Source of the DNA: Actinomycetota bacterium
GTDB taxonomy: Bacteria; Actinomycetota; Actinomycetes; Nanopelagicales; Nanopelagicaceae
DNA: 5,967 bases
Reading direction: 5' to 3'
NCBI GenBank assembly: GCA_009705075.1
Contig: WLCY01000041.1
Location: 1-5,967, forward strand
Part shown: positions 1 to 5,967 of the stretch, in pieces
Position numbering within the stretch: the first letter of the stretch is position 1
Layout: the number at the start of each line of letters is the position of its first letter
Program-made: the position numbers and the translations under genes
The notes under the pieces: generated by a model
Databases searched by the model: none
Told to the model about the DNA's origin: nothing
What the model saw: the letters and a program-made list of their open reading frames with translations, nothing else

Positions 1-1019
1 AGTTGGGCAGAGCTATTGATTGCACCGAGATCGGTGTTCTTATCCATCGGATTACCGATTCGAATTAAATTTATTCTATTTCTAAGTTTTTCTAAGACCT
101 CATCTTGAATATTTTCTTGAAGCAATAACCTAGAACCAGCACAACAAACATGGCCTTGGTTAAAGAAGATGCCATTAACAATTCCCTCGACCGCCTCATC
201 AATTGGCGCATCTTCAAAGACGATATTTGCACCTTTGCCACCAAGTTCTAGCGTGGCACTTTTCTTAGTTCCGGCAATTGCTTTTGCAATCGCTTTACCT
301 ACACCGGTAGAACCAGTGAATGCCACTTTATCTACACCAGGATGATTTACTAAGTGTGAACCCGTAGCCCCATCACCAGTAATAATATTTACGACTCCTG
401 CTGGCAGCCCTGCTTGTTGGCAGACTTCAGCAAATAAGAGCGCAGTTAGTGGCGTAGTTTCCGCAGGCTTTAAGACGACGGTATTTCCTGTTGCAAGAGC
501 TGGCGCTATCTTCCAAGCCAACATCAGCATCGGAAAGTTCCATGGAATTATCTGAGCAGCAACACCATAAGGCTTTGGATTTGATCCATGGCCCGCATAG
601 GAAAGTTTGTCTGCCCAACCTGCGTGATAGAAGAAATGTGCTGCAGCAAGTGGAATATCAGTATCCCTAGTCTCACGTATTGGCTTTCCATTATCTAAAG
701 TTTCGAGAACCGCAAACTCTCTACTGCGCTCTTGCAAGATTCGAGCAATTCTAAAAAGATATTTTCCGCGTTCTGCCGCGGGCAGTTTGGACCAGGTTTT
801 TGTAAAGGCGTTTCGGGCTGCAGTAACTGCCAGGTTCACATCAGCAAGTTCAGCATAAGCAACCTTCGCAAGAACCTCTTCCGTGGCTGGGTTTATAGTT
901 GTGAAGGTTTTGCCTGATTTTGGTGCAACAAACTTTCCGTTGATAAATAATCCGTACTCGCTCTTGATATCCACGAGAGCGGCAGATTCCGGAGCCGGGG
1001 CATATTCGAAATTATTCAT
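1..1019 (-). CDS. NAD(P)+-dependent aldehyde dehydrogenase, C-terminus cut by left window edge
   Basis: This is a classical ALDH-superfamily enzyme that oxidises an aldehyde to a carboxylic acid in the cytoplasm. I translated the open frame from the ATG at 1019 to the window edge: 339 complete codons with no stop. Visible motifs are PWNFP with the oxyanion Asn161, LKPAE with the cofactor-binding Lys184, the FTGSTGVG Rossmann loop at 234-241, general base Glu258 in LELGGK, and nucleophile Cys292 in GHVCCAG. The Glu-to-Cys spacing of 34 matches human ALDH2. The family is usually about 480-500 residues, so roughly 150 are missing to the left. The position before the Cys motif that is normally Gln or Glu is His290. 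The gene starts 16 bases after the deoC stop, with a purine-rich AGAGAG at 1030-1035 as a weak ribosome site. That placement suggests acetaldehyde from DeoC as substrate, which is inferred; the exact aldehyde and the choice of NAD or NADP cannot be read from sequence. Confidence 0.95.
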   Translation of the reverse strand, partial: MNNFEYAPAPESAALVDIKSEYGLFINGKFVAPKSGKTFTTINPATEEVLAKVAYAELADVNLAVTAARNAFTKTWSKLPAAERGKYLFRIARILQERSREFAVLETLDNGKPIRETRDTDIPLAAAHFFYHAGWADKLSYAGHGSNPKPYGVAAQIIPWNFPMLMLAWKIAPALATGNTVVLKPAETTPLTALLFAEVCQQAGLPAGVVNIITGDGATGSHLVNHPGVDKVAFTGSTGVGKAIAKAIAGTKKSATLELGGKGANIVFEDAPIDEAVEGIVNGIFFNQGHVCCAGSRLLLQENIQDEVLEKLRNRINLIRIGNPMDKNTDLGAINSSAQ

Positions 1020-1035
1020 CTCTGGTTCACTCTCT

Positions 1036-1983
1036 TTAATCTAACGTCACATAGTTTGGATTAGCGTAATACCCATCACGCATTTTCATGCGCTGCATAA
1101 GCAAATCATTCAAAAGCGCACTGGCGCCAATTCTAAAGAGCTTAGGATCTAGCCATTCTGGGCCAGCGACCTCATTGACTAGCACAAGTTGCTTCATTGC
1201 ATCCTTAGTGTTTCTAATTCCACCAGCTGGCTTAACACCAATTCGAACTCCAGTTAAATTGTAAAAATCTCTCACGGCTTCAAGCATCACGTAGACAACA
1301 GGGCCGGTAGCGGCTGGTGAAACTTTTCCAGTGCTCGTTTTAATAAAATCAGCGCCAGCCAACATAGCAAGATATGAGGCCTTGCGAACATTATCTAGCG
1401 TAACAAGCTCACCAGTTTCAAGAATTACTTTGAGGTGAACCGCTTTGCCACAAATCTCTTTGATTGTCTTAATTTCATCAAAGACTAAACCGAGTTGTCC
1501 AGATAGGAAGGCGCCCCGGTCAATGACCATATCAATCTCACTTGCACCATTTGCGATTGCATCTTTAGTATCTTGAATCTTTACTTCCATGCTGGCGCGC
1601 CCCGATGGAAATGCCGTTGTTACCGCGGCAACTGGAATATCTCTTCCGCCACCAGAATCAAGAGCGTCACGAGCAATTTTCACCATATCGTTGTAAACAC
1701 AGATTGCACCAACAGATGGAATTGTTAAATCAGTTGGATCTGGATAAACCCCTTTTGCACAAAGCGCTTTAACTTTTCCTGGCGTATCTGCACCCTCTAA
1801 AGTCGTTAGATCTACCATTCGAATTGCGAGATCAATCGCCCAATTTTTACTTGAAGTTTTGATGCTTCTTGTAGCCAACATATCGACGCGAGCACTTGCG
1901 CCTACTTGATCAACGCCAGGGAGAGTTTTAAGAAATTTCTTTAGCGAAGCTTCGCTGTTATCGGCGAGTAGCGTTGAATTCAC
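1036..1983 (-). CDS. deoC: 2-deoxyribose-5-phosphate aldolase (DeoC, long actinobacterial form)
   Basis: This class I aldolase cleaves 2-deoxy-D-ribose-5-phosphate to glyceraldehyde-3-phosphate and acetaldehyde, the last dedicated step of deoxynucleoside catabolism. The 315-residue protein is a TIM barrel with the family's catalytic set: Schiff-base Lys215 in DFIKTSTGK, second Lys251 in VGVKPAGGIR-like context (VKPAGGIR), and Asp151 in EIDMVID. These correspond to E. coli Lys167, Lys201 and Asp102. It is longer than the ~259-residue E. coli enzyme because of an N-terminal extension with LPGVDQVGA and TTLEGADTPGKV, typical of the actinobacterial and animal-like branch. The GTG start at 1983 is preferred because the family-like LPGVDQVGA segment lies before the first internal ATG (residue 35). 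No Shine-Dalgarno is visible in front of it; a -10-like box six bases upstream suggests leaderless expression. It follows the acc/maf operon after a 23-base gap and precedes an aldehyde dehydrogenase that probably consumes its acetaldehyde. Confidence 0.97.
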   Translation of the reverse strand: MNSTLLADNSEASLKKFLKTLPGVDQVGASARVDMLATRSIKTSSKNWAIDLAIRMVDLTTLEGADTPGKVKALCAKGVYPDPTDLTIPSVGAICVYNDMVKIARDALDSGGGRDIPVAAVTTAFPSGRASMEVKIQDTKDAIANGASEIDMVIDRGAFLSGQLGLVFDEIKTIKEICGKAVHLKVILETGELVTLDNVRKASYLAMLAGADFIKTSTGKVSPAATGPVVYVMLEAVRDFYNLTGVRIGVKPAGGIRNTKDAMKQLVLVNEVAGPEWLDPKLFRIGASALLNDLLMQRMKMRDGYYANPNYVTLD

Positions 1984-1989
1984 GCCACA

Positions 1990-1995
1990 AATCTA
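1990..1995 (-). promoter_or_regulatory. Putative -10 box for a leaderless deoC transcript
   Basis: On the minus strand the hexamer TAGATT fits the actinobacterial TANNNT -10 pattern and is preceded by TGC, the form of an extended -10 (TGN). Exactly six bases separate it from the GTG start of deoC, so initiation would fall on or next to the G at 1983 and give a leaderless mRNA, a common arrangement in Actinobacteria. The lack of a Shine-Dalgarno supports this. No convincing -35 is visible (ATCGAA lies at about 2013-2018), so this is a spacing-based inference that could be chance in AT-rich DNA. Confidence 0.4.
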
Positions 1996-1997
1996 GC

Positions 1998-2007
1998 ACT
2001 TCGAAGT
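1998..2007. repeat. Perfect 10-bp palindrome between accA stop and deoC
   Basis: ACTTCGAAGT is its own reverse complement. It begins at the last base of the alpha-subunit stop codon and ends three bases before the putative deoC -10 box. Short flanking arms, CTA at 1993-1995 and TAG at 2008-2010, also pair, with a two-base offset. As RNA it would form only a weak hairpin with no U-run, so it is not a convincing terminator. As DNA, its place in the promoter spacer is where a dimeric repressor could bind. No regulator can be named. Confidence 0.4.
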
Positions 2008-3722
2008 TAGTCTTCGATGAGACACAAGGTCGCACCACTTGCAACGGTCTGACCAACATTTACTTGTAACTTAGAAATAGTCCCAGCCTTGTGAGCGATA
2101 AGAGGTTGCTCCATCTTCATCGCTTCGAGAACAACAATCAGTTCACCAACCTCGACCCGATCGCCATTTCCTTTTACTACTTTAACTACAGTTCCCTGCA
2201 TCGGGCTCTCAAGAGAATCACCGGCAAGTGCCGTAATTGCATTGCTCTTGACGCGATGTCGTTTTTGAATTGGTTCTGGTGTGTGCAACAGAACTTCAAA
2301 TCTATGGCCATCAACTTCTGCAATTAGCTTCTGTGAAGCGGCCTTTGAATCTGCCATTCCTTGCTTGAAAGAGAATGGTGGTATCTCATTTTTAAATTCA
2401 TTCTCGATATAACTGGTGTAAACCTTGAATTCCTTGGTGAAATTAGGATCTTCTACGATCGCTCGGTGAAATGGCAAGGCAGTAGCAAGTCCGCCAATAT
2501 CGAACTCCCTTAGCGCGCGACGAGCTCGTTCAATAGCTTCTTCACGAGTTGCCGCAGTAACAATTAATTTTGCAAGAAGAGAGTCAAAGTGGGAACCAAT
2601 TGTGTGGCCATGATCAAAGCCAGCATCAATCCGCACTCCGGGACCCGAAGGAACTTCCCATTTAGTGATTGTCCCAAGTGATGGAAGGAAACCTTTTCCA
2701 GGATCTTCACCATTTATTCTAAATTCAATACTGTGACCGCGAATTATTGGGTCTACTGGATTAATTGTTCCGCCATCTGCAATTCTAAATTGTTCGCGAA
2801 CTAAATCTAGGCCAGTAACTTCTTCGCTTACCGGATGCTCTACTTGAAGTCTGGTGTTTACTTCCAAGAAGGAGATCGTGCCATCTGATCCAATTAAGAA
2901 TTCACAGGTTCCGGCACCCATATAGCCAGCTTCCTTCATGATTGCCTTGCTTGATGAGTAAAGCTGATCTATTTGGGCCTGAGTTAAAAATGGCGCTGGG
3001 GCTTCTTCGACTAATTTTTGGTGGCGTCGTTGAAGTGAACAATCTCGAGTACTAACAACAATCGCATTACCTTTTGAATCGATTAATACTTGGGTTTCAA
3101 CGTGTCGTGGCTTATCTAAATATCGCTCAACGAAGCACTCACCGCGACCGAATCCAGTTATGGCCTCACGAACTGCGGATGCAAATAGTTCGGGAATCTC
3201 TTCAATCGTGCGTGCGACCTTTAGGCCACGCCCGCCGCCGCCATGCGCCGCTTTAATCGCAACCGGCAGCCCATGTTCTTTAGCAAAAGCAATAATTTCT
3301 TCAGGTGTATCAACTGGATCGGTAGTTCCTGCAACCAAAGGCGCACCGACTTTTGCCGCAATTTTTCGGGCTGAAACCTTATCGCCAAGCAATCTAATTG
3401 CACTTGGTGGTGGCCCAATCCAAATAAGACCGGCCGCAATTACTAGATCAGCAAAATCTGCATTCTCTGAGAGAAAACCATATCCAGGATGTACCGCATC
3501 TGCGCCAGATTTCTTGGCAATCTCGATAATCTTTTTCTGATCTAAATAAGTTTCAGCGGCAGATAATCCATGTAACGCGTAAGCCTCATCGGCTGTTGCA
3601 ACATGTAGAGATGTGCGATCCTCGTCAGAGTAGATAGCAATAGATTTAATTCCATGATCACGCGCAGCACGAGCAACGCGAACGGCAATCTCACCACGGT
3701 TAGCAATCAATACTGCTTTCAC
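2007..3722 (-). CDS. accA3: Acyl-CoA carboxylase alpha subunit: biotin carboxylase fused to biotin carboxyl carrier
   Basis: This cytoplasmic subunit carboxylates its own biotin using ATP and bicarbonate and carries the carboxyl group to the beta subunit. The 571 residues run in order: biotin carboxylase N-domain (from [15 protein letters not shown]), ATP-grasp domain with Lys115, Lys157 and the GGGGRG loop at 161-166, the RRHQK motif with Lys236, the catalytic strand [15 protein letters not shown] at 286-300 (Glu287, Asn289, Arg291, Glu295), Arg335 in EFRINGEDP, a short linker/interaction region at about 445-500, and a BCCP domain at about 505-571 with biotinyl Lys536 in [14 protein letters not shown] and [10 protein letters not shown] are actinobacterial-type segments. 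Length is close to the ~590-600 residues of Streptomyces AccA2 and M. tuberculosis AccA3; the symbol is borrowed from the latter and orthology is not proved. I chose the GTG at 3722 over the ATG at 3755, which adds 11 unconserved residues. The GTG overlaps the maf stop by four bases and has GGTGA at 3727-3731 as its ribosome site. All catalytic residues checked are present. Confidence 0.96.
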   Translation of the reverse strand: MKAVLIANRGEIAVRVARAARDHGIKSIAIYSDEDRTSLHVATADEAYALHGLSAAETYLDQKKIIEIAKKSGADAVHPGYGFLSENADFADLVIAAGLIWIGPPPSAIRLLGDKVSARKIAAKVGAPLVAGTTDPVDTPEEIIAFAKEHGLPVAIKAAHGGGGRGLKVARTIEEIPELFASAVREAITGFGRGECFVERYLDKPRHVETQVLIDSKGNAIVVSTRDCSLQRRHQKLVEEAPAPFLTQAQIDQLYSSSKAIMKEAGYMGAGTCEFLIGSDGTISFLEVNTRLQVEHPVSEEVTGLDLVREQFRIADGGTINPVDPIIRGHSIEFRINGEDPGKGFLPSLGTITKWEVPSGPGVRIDAGFDHGHTIGSHFDSLLAKLIVTAATREEAIERARRALREFDIGGLATALPFHRAIVEDPNFTKEFKVYTSYIENEFKNEIPPFSFKQGMADSKAASQKLIAEVDGHRFEVLLHTPEPIQKRHRVKSNAITALAGDSLESPMQGTVVKVVKGNGDRVEVGELIVVLEAMKMEQPLIAHKAGTISKLQVNVGQTVASGATLCLIED

Positions 3723-4351
3723 GCATTCACCGCCGTTTGCGTAATTGAATTCCAAGAGAGACCAAGAGAATTAACCGCTCGACGTAGTAGGGGGAGTGAG
3801 AGCCCAATGATTCCTGACGGATCTCCTTCAATTTTTGTGATGAATGGTGCGCTTAATCCATCTAACGTAAATCCACCAGCAACGTTTAGTGGCTCACCAG
3901 TGGCGACATAACCAGCAATTTCATCATCGCTCATATCGGCAAAAAATACTTTAGCTGTCGAAACATCGCTTATCTCAATACCTTGTTTGGTATCAATAAT
4001 GCAGTGCCCGGTATGTAGATATCCAAAATTTCCACGAAGTTCTTTGCAGCGAGCAATCGCTACTTCTGGAGTTAGAGGCTTTCCAAAAGATTGTCCATTA
4101 AATTCAAATGTGGAATCACAACCGATTATTAAGTGCTCATTGCCCACTAAATTTTTAATGGTATGCGCCTTTAAAATTGCCAGCGCTATAACCATTTCAC
4201 GTGGGGCAAGGGCCGTTAATTTTGGATCTTCTTCATCCACACCGCTGACGATAACTTCCGCACTTATACCGCTGGATTCCAGCAGCCGCTTGCGTGAAGG
4301 CGAGGCAGATGCCAATACGACTCTTCTAGATTCGGACATCAATTCGGACAT
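3719..4351 (-). CDS. maf: Maf family nucleoside triphosphate pyrophosphatase
   Basis: Maf/HAM1-fold enzymes hydrolyse non-canonical or modified nucleoside triphosphates to the monophosphate plus pyrophosphate, a house-cleaning role also linked to septum control. The protein (210 residues from the ATG at 4351) has the [12 protein letters not shown] nucleotide-binding loop at 13-24, catalytic-base Asp79 in [13 protein letters not shown] at 113-120, and the C-terminal block AGGFTLDG...IEGDPSG...GLSLPLLR at 158-190. Length is normal for the family. The start at 4351 overlaps the epsilon-subunit stop in TAATG; a second in-frame ATG four codons later (4339) comes from a tandem duplication and could also be used. 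An upstream in-frame GTG at 4369 is less likely because it would overlap the epsilon gene by 19 bases. A maf gene near acc genes is a known actinobacterial arrangement (M. tuberculosis accD5-accE5-maf). Its substrate cannot be set from sequence. Confidence 0.95.
   Translation of the reverse strand: MSELMSESRRVVLASASPSRKRLLESSGISAEVIVSGVDEEDPKLTALAPREMVIALAILKAHTIKNLVGNEHLIIGCDSTFEFNGQSFGKPLTPEVAIARCKELRGNFGYLHTGHCIIDTKQGIEISDVSTAKVFFADMSDDEIAGYVATGEPLNVAGGFTLDGLSAPFITKIEGDPSGIIGLSLPLLRRAVNSLGLSWNSITQTAVNA
3727..3731 (-). promoter_or_regulatory. Ribosome binding site deciding the GTG start of the alpha subunit
   Basis: GGTGA lies inside the last codons of maf, four bases upstream of the GTG at 3722. 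It supports that GTG, rather than the upstream in-frame ATG at 3755, as the start of the alpha subunit. The spacing is slightly short but workable, and the GTGA overlap with the maf stop would also allow reinitiation by the ribosome leaving maf. Confidence 0.5.
4330..4351 (-). repeat. Tandem duplication of the maf start region
   Basis: The ten bases ATGTCCGAAT occur twice in direct orientation, at 4342-4351 and 4330-4339, with a 12-base period. The unit is four codons, so the frame is kept and the protein starts MSEL-MSES. Both copies supply an in-frame ATG. Only the first is fused to the upstream stop as TAATG. Confidence 0.8.
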
Positions 4352-4518
4352 TAGAAACTTTGACCCCACTTACGCGGAAGTGGTTGTCGGATTTGAGATT
4401 TACGCCAGAGACTTGCTGATTCAACTTTCTTTACAACTGGTGTCGGTAGCGCTTTTTCCAGCGCGATTAGCTCTTTTTCAGATGGTGTTCCATTTAGGAT
4501 TGTAAATTTATTATTCAT
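4351..4518 (-). CDS. accE: Acyl-CoA carboxylase epsilon subunit (AccE-like small protein)
   Basis: This 55-residue protein is too short for many gene callers. It resembles the actinobacterial epsilon subunit (AccE5/PccE, Pfam ACC_epsilon family), which binds the alpha-beta complex and raises its activity. The N-terminal part FTILNGTPSEKELIALEKAL (residues 5-24) matches the family pattern of a beta strand, an N-P/T turn and a helix starting with x-E-E-L. After a short Lys/Val linker, the C-terminal tail SLWRKSQIRQPLPRKWGQS keeps the family spacing of Trp38, an R-x-P-L core (Arg44, Pro46, Leu47) and Trp51. Both ends are coupled: its ATG shares one base with the beta-subunit stop (TAATG), and its stop shares one base with the maf ATG (TAATG again). 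No strong Shine-Dalgarno is visible, which fits termination-reinitiation. Position directly after the beta subunit and before maf is the same as for accE5 in M. tuberculosis. The function is inferred from family and context. Confidence 0.88.
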   Translation of the reverse strand: MNNKFTILNGTPSEKELIALEKALPTPVVKKVESASLWRKSQIRQPLPRKWGQSF

Positions 4519-5967
4519 TAGAGCGGGATATTTCCATGCTTGCGAGGTGGCAGCGCAACCCGCTTATTTCGCAGCGCATTTAGCGCTTTCACAATTTGAT
4601 GGCGGGTTTCCTGAGGTTCGATAACTGCATCAATAAATCCGCGATCTGCAGCGATATATGGATTTAGAAGAGTTTCTTCATAATCTTCGATTAACTCTTT
4701 GCGCTTAGCTTCGACGTCTTTTGAATCTGCTAACTCCTTGCGATGAAGGATGTTAACCGCTCCTTGTGCACCCATTACTGCAATCTGCGCAGTAGGCCAG
4801 GCAAGATTCACATCTGCACCAAGATGCTTTGATCCCATAACAATGTAGGCACCGCCATAAGCCTTCCGAGTAATAACGGTAATCAAGGGGACTGTGGCTT
4901 CACCATATGCATAAAGCAATTTTGCGCCCCGGCGAATAATGCCATTCCACTCTTGTTCAGTACCTGGCAAGAATCCTGGAACGTCAACCAGAGTTATTAC
5001 TGGAATTCCAAATGCATCACAGGTACGCACAAAACGCGCTGCCTTTTCACTTGCCGCAATATCTAGAGTTCCGGCTAAAGCTTGTGGTTGATTTGCAACT
5101 ATTCCAACCGAGTGACCTTCAATCCGCCCAAAACCAACAACAATATTTGGCGCATAAAGGGTATGAACTTCTAAGAAATCAGCTTCATCCAAAATTGCTT
5201 CTACCAAGACTTTCATGTCATATGGCTTATTTGGATTATCTGGAATCAGCGAATCAAGTGCGCGATCAGATGGAGCAATATCGCCACTCTCGGTGGCAGG
5301 AAGGGTAGGAGGCTCATCCATATTATTACTTGGAAGATAAGAGAGAAGTGCCTTTACATAATCAATTGCATCATCTTCACTATCGGCTAAGTAATGTGAA
5401 TTTCCAGTCTTAGTGTTGTGCGTGCGAGCACCACCAAGTTCTTCCATTCCAACTTCTTCACCAGTTACGGCCTTGATTACATCTGGCCCAGTGATAAACA
5501 TTTGAGAAGTTTCATTAACCATAATTACAAAGTCGGTAATCGCAGGCGAATAAACAGCGCCACCAGCGGTTGGCCCAAGGATTAGTGAGATCTGAGGAAT
5601 AACCCCAGATGCGCGAACATTTCGCTTAAATATTTCACCATATTGGCTAAGTGAGGCAACACCTTCTTGAATACGTGCACCACCTGAATCATTTATTCCA
5701 ACGATTGGGATTCCACTTTTCAGTGCGAACTCCATAACTTTTACAATCTTTTCTCCAACAACTTCACCTAGGCTGCCACCAAAAGTTAAGAAGTCTTGTG
5801 AGTAAATTGCGATTGGTCGACCATCAACTGTTGCATGACCTGTAACAACCCCATCGCCATAAATCCGGTTCTTATCCATTCCAAAGTTTGATGAACGGTG
5901 ACGAGAGAAGGCATCCATTTCAACAAATGAGCCTGGATCAACTAGTCGGGCAATTCGCTCGCGTGCA
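4518..5967 (-). CDS. accD5: Acyl-CoA (acetyl/propionyl-CoA) carboxylase beta subunit, carboxyltransferase; 5' end beyond right edge
   Basis: This subunit moves the carboxyl group from biotin to acyl-CoA, making malonyl-CoA for lipid synthesis and/or methylmalonyl-CoA. The frame is open to the window edge: codons before the ATG at 5918 read [16 protein letters not shown], a conserved family segment, so that ATG is internal. Of an expected ~530 residues, 482 are visible. Counting from that ATG, the N-half crotonase-like domain has [11 protein letters not shown] at 76-86 and biotin-side oxyanion Gly119-Gly120 in [12 protein letters not shown]. The C-half has [10 protein letters not shown] at 314-323 and [19 protein letters not shown] at 351-369 with oxyanion Gly356-Ala357. 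The spacing between the two sites equals that of Streptomyces PccB (182-183 and 419-420), so Ile359 falls on PccB Asp422, the substrate-specificity position. The stop overlaps the epsilon-subunit start. The symbol follows the M. tuberculosis family name and orthology is not proved; pccB is an alternative. Confidence 0.96.
   Translation of the reverse strand, partial: ARERIARLVDPGSFVEMDAFSRHRSSNFGMDKNRIYGDGVVTGHATVDGRPIAIYSQDFLTFGGSLGEVVGEKIVKVMEFALKSGIPIVGINDSGGARIQEGVASLSQYGEIFKRNVRASGVIPQISLILGPTAGGAVYSPAITDFVIMVNETSQMFITGPDVIKAVTGEEVGMEELGGARTHNTKTGNSHYLADSEDDAIDYVKALLSYLPSNNMDEPPTLPATESGDIAPSDRALDSLIPDNPNKPYDMKVLVEAILDEADFLEVHTLYAPNIVVGFGRIEGHSVGIVANQPQALAGTLDIAASEKAARFVRTCDAFGIPVITLVDVPGFLPGTEQEWNGIIRRGAKLLYAYGEATVPLITVITRKAYGGAYIVMGSKHLGADVNLAWPTAQIAVMGAQGAVNILHRKELADSKDVEAKRKELIEDYEETLLNPYIAADRGFIDAVIEPQETRHQIVKALNALRNKRVALPPRKHGNIPL

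Noticed and set aside
1993..2010. Intrinsic terminator between the alpha subunit and deoC
   Set aside because: The palindrome gives only a very short RNA stem with a tight loop, it is AT-rich, and no U-tract follows on the minus strand.
3160..3540. Plus-strand open frame of 126 codons
   Set aside because: It is fully antisense to the ATP-grasp region of the alpha subunit. Its low-complexity Pro/Ala/Ser composition mirrors the sense codons, including the glycine-rich loop.
3723..3755. ATG at 3755 as the start of the alpha subunit
   Set aside because: It adds eleven residues not found in biotin carboxylases. Family members begin at [12 protein letters not shown], matching the GTG at 3722.
4352..4369. 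GTG at 4369 as the maf start
   Set aside because: It adds six unconserved residues and overlaps the epsilon gene by 19 bases, while the ATG at 4351 forms a TAATG junction identical to the one just upstream.
3987..4505. Plus-strand open frame of 172 codons
   Set aside because: It lies antisense to maf and the epsilon gene, shows no recognisable domain, and its neighbours in the same strand show no coding signal. It is a shadow frame.
5918..5967. ATG at 5918 as the start of the carboxyltransferase
   Set aside because: The frame stays open to the window edge and encodes the conserved [16 protein letters not shown] segment, and family length needs about 47 more residues. The gene is partial, not short.
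1..5967. Mobile element, CRISPR array, toxin-antitoxin or defence system
   Set aside because: All sequence is accounted for by six metabolic genes with gaps of at most 23 bases. No transposase, array repeats, tRNA or foreign-looking segment was seen.

Overview
The window looks like chromosomal DNA from a low-GC, streamlined actinobacterium. The best guess is a freshwater acI-type lineage (Nanopelagicales, the Planktophila/Nanopelagicus group). Three things point there. The proteins read as typical actinobacterial versions: a fused biotin carboxylase/BCCP alpha subunit, an epsilon subunit, and a long-form DeoC. The gene order accD-accE-maf-accA is one known from Mycobacterium and Streptomyces. 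The DNA, however, is AT-leaning, with mostly TAA stops and almost no space between genes. The taxon is inferred; no rRNA or marker tree is available here.

All six genes lie on the minus strand, so transcription runs from right to left. First comes the carboxyltransferase (beta) subunit of an acyl-CoA carboxylase, whose first ~47 codons lie beyond the right edge (4518-5967). It is followed by a 55-residue epsilon subunit (4351-4518) that is easy to miss, a Maf nucleotide pyrophosphatase (3719-4351), and the biotin-carrying alpha subunit (2007-3722). These four overlap at every junction: TAATG, TAATG and GTGA. They almost certainly form one translationally coupled operon. The three acc proteins together make a holoenzyme that carboxylates acetyl-CoA or propionyl-CoA to malonyl-CoA or methylmalonyl-CoA. 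An Ile at the known specificity position of the beta subunit argues for a broad rather than strictly propionyl-CoA enzyme.

After a 23-base gap comes a catabolic pair: 2-deoxyribose-5-phosphate aldolase (deoC, 1036-1983) and, 16 bases later, an NAD(P)+-dependent aldehyde dehydrogenase (1-1019, cut by the left edge). DeoC releases acetaldehyde and glyceraldehyde-3-phosphate, and the dehydrogenase would oxidise the acetaldehyde. The gap before deoC holds a TANNNT -10-like box placed exactly for a leaderless transcript starting at the GTG codon, with a perfect 10-bp palindrome just upstream. deoC-aldH may therefore have its own regulated promoter.

No intergenic stretch reaches 300 bases. There are no RNA genes, mobile elements or CRISPR arrays. 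I see no undescribed system here. The points worth a second look are the small epsilon gene, the start-site architecture, the deoC promoter/palindrome and the specificity residue.
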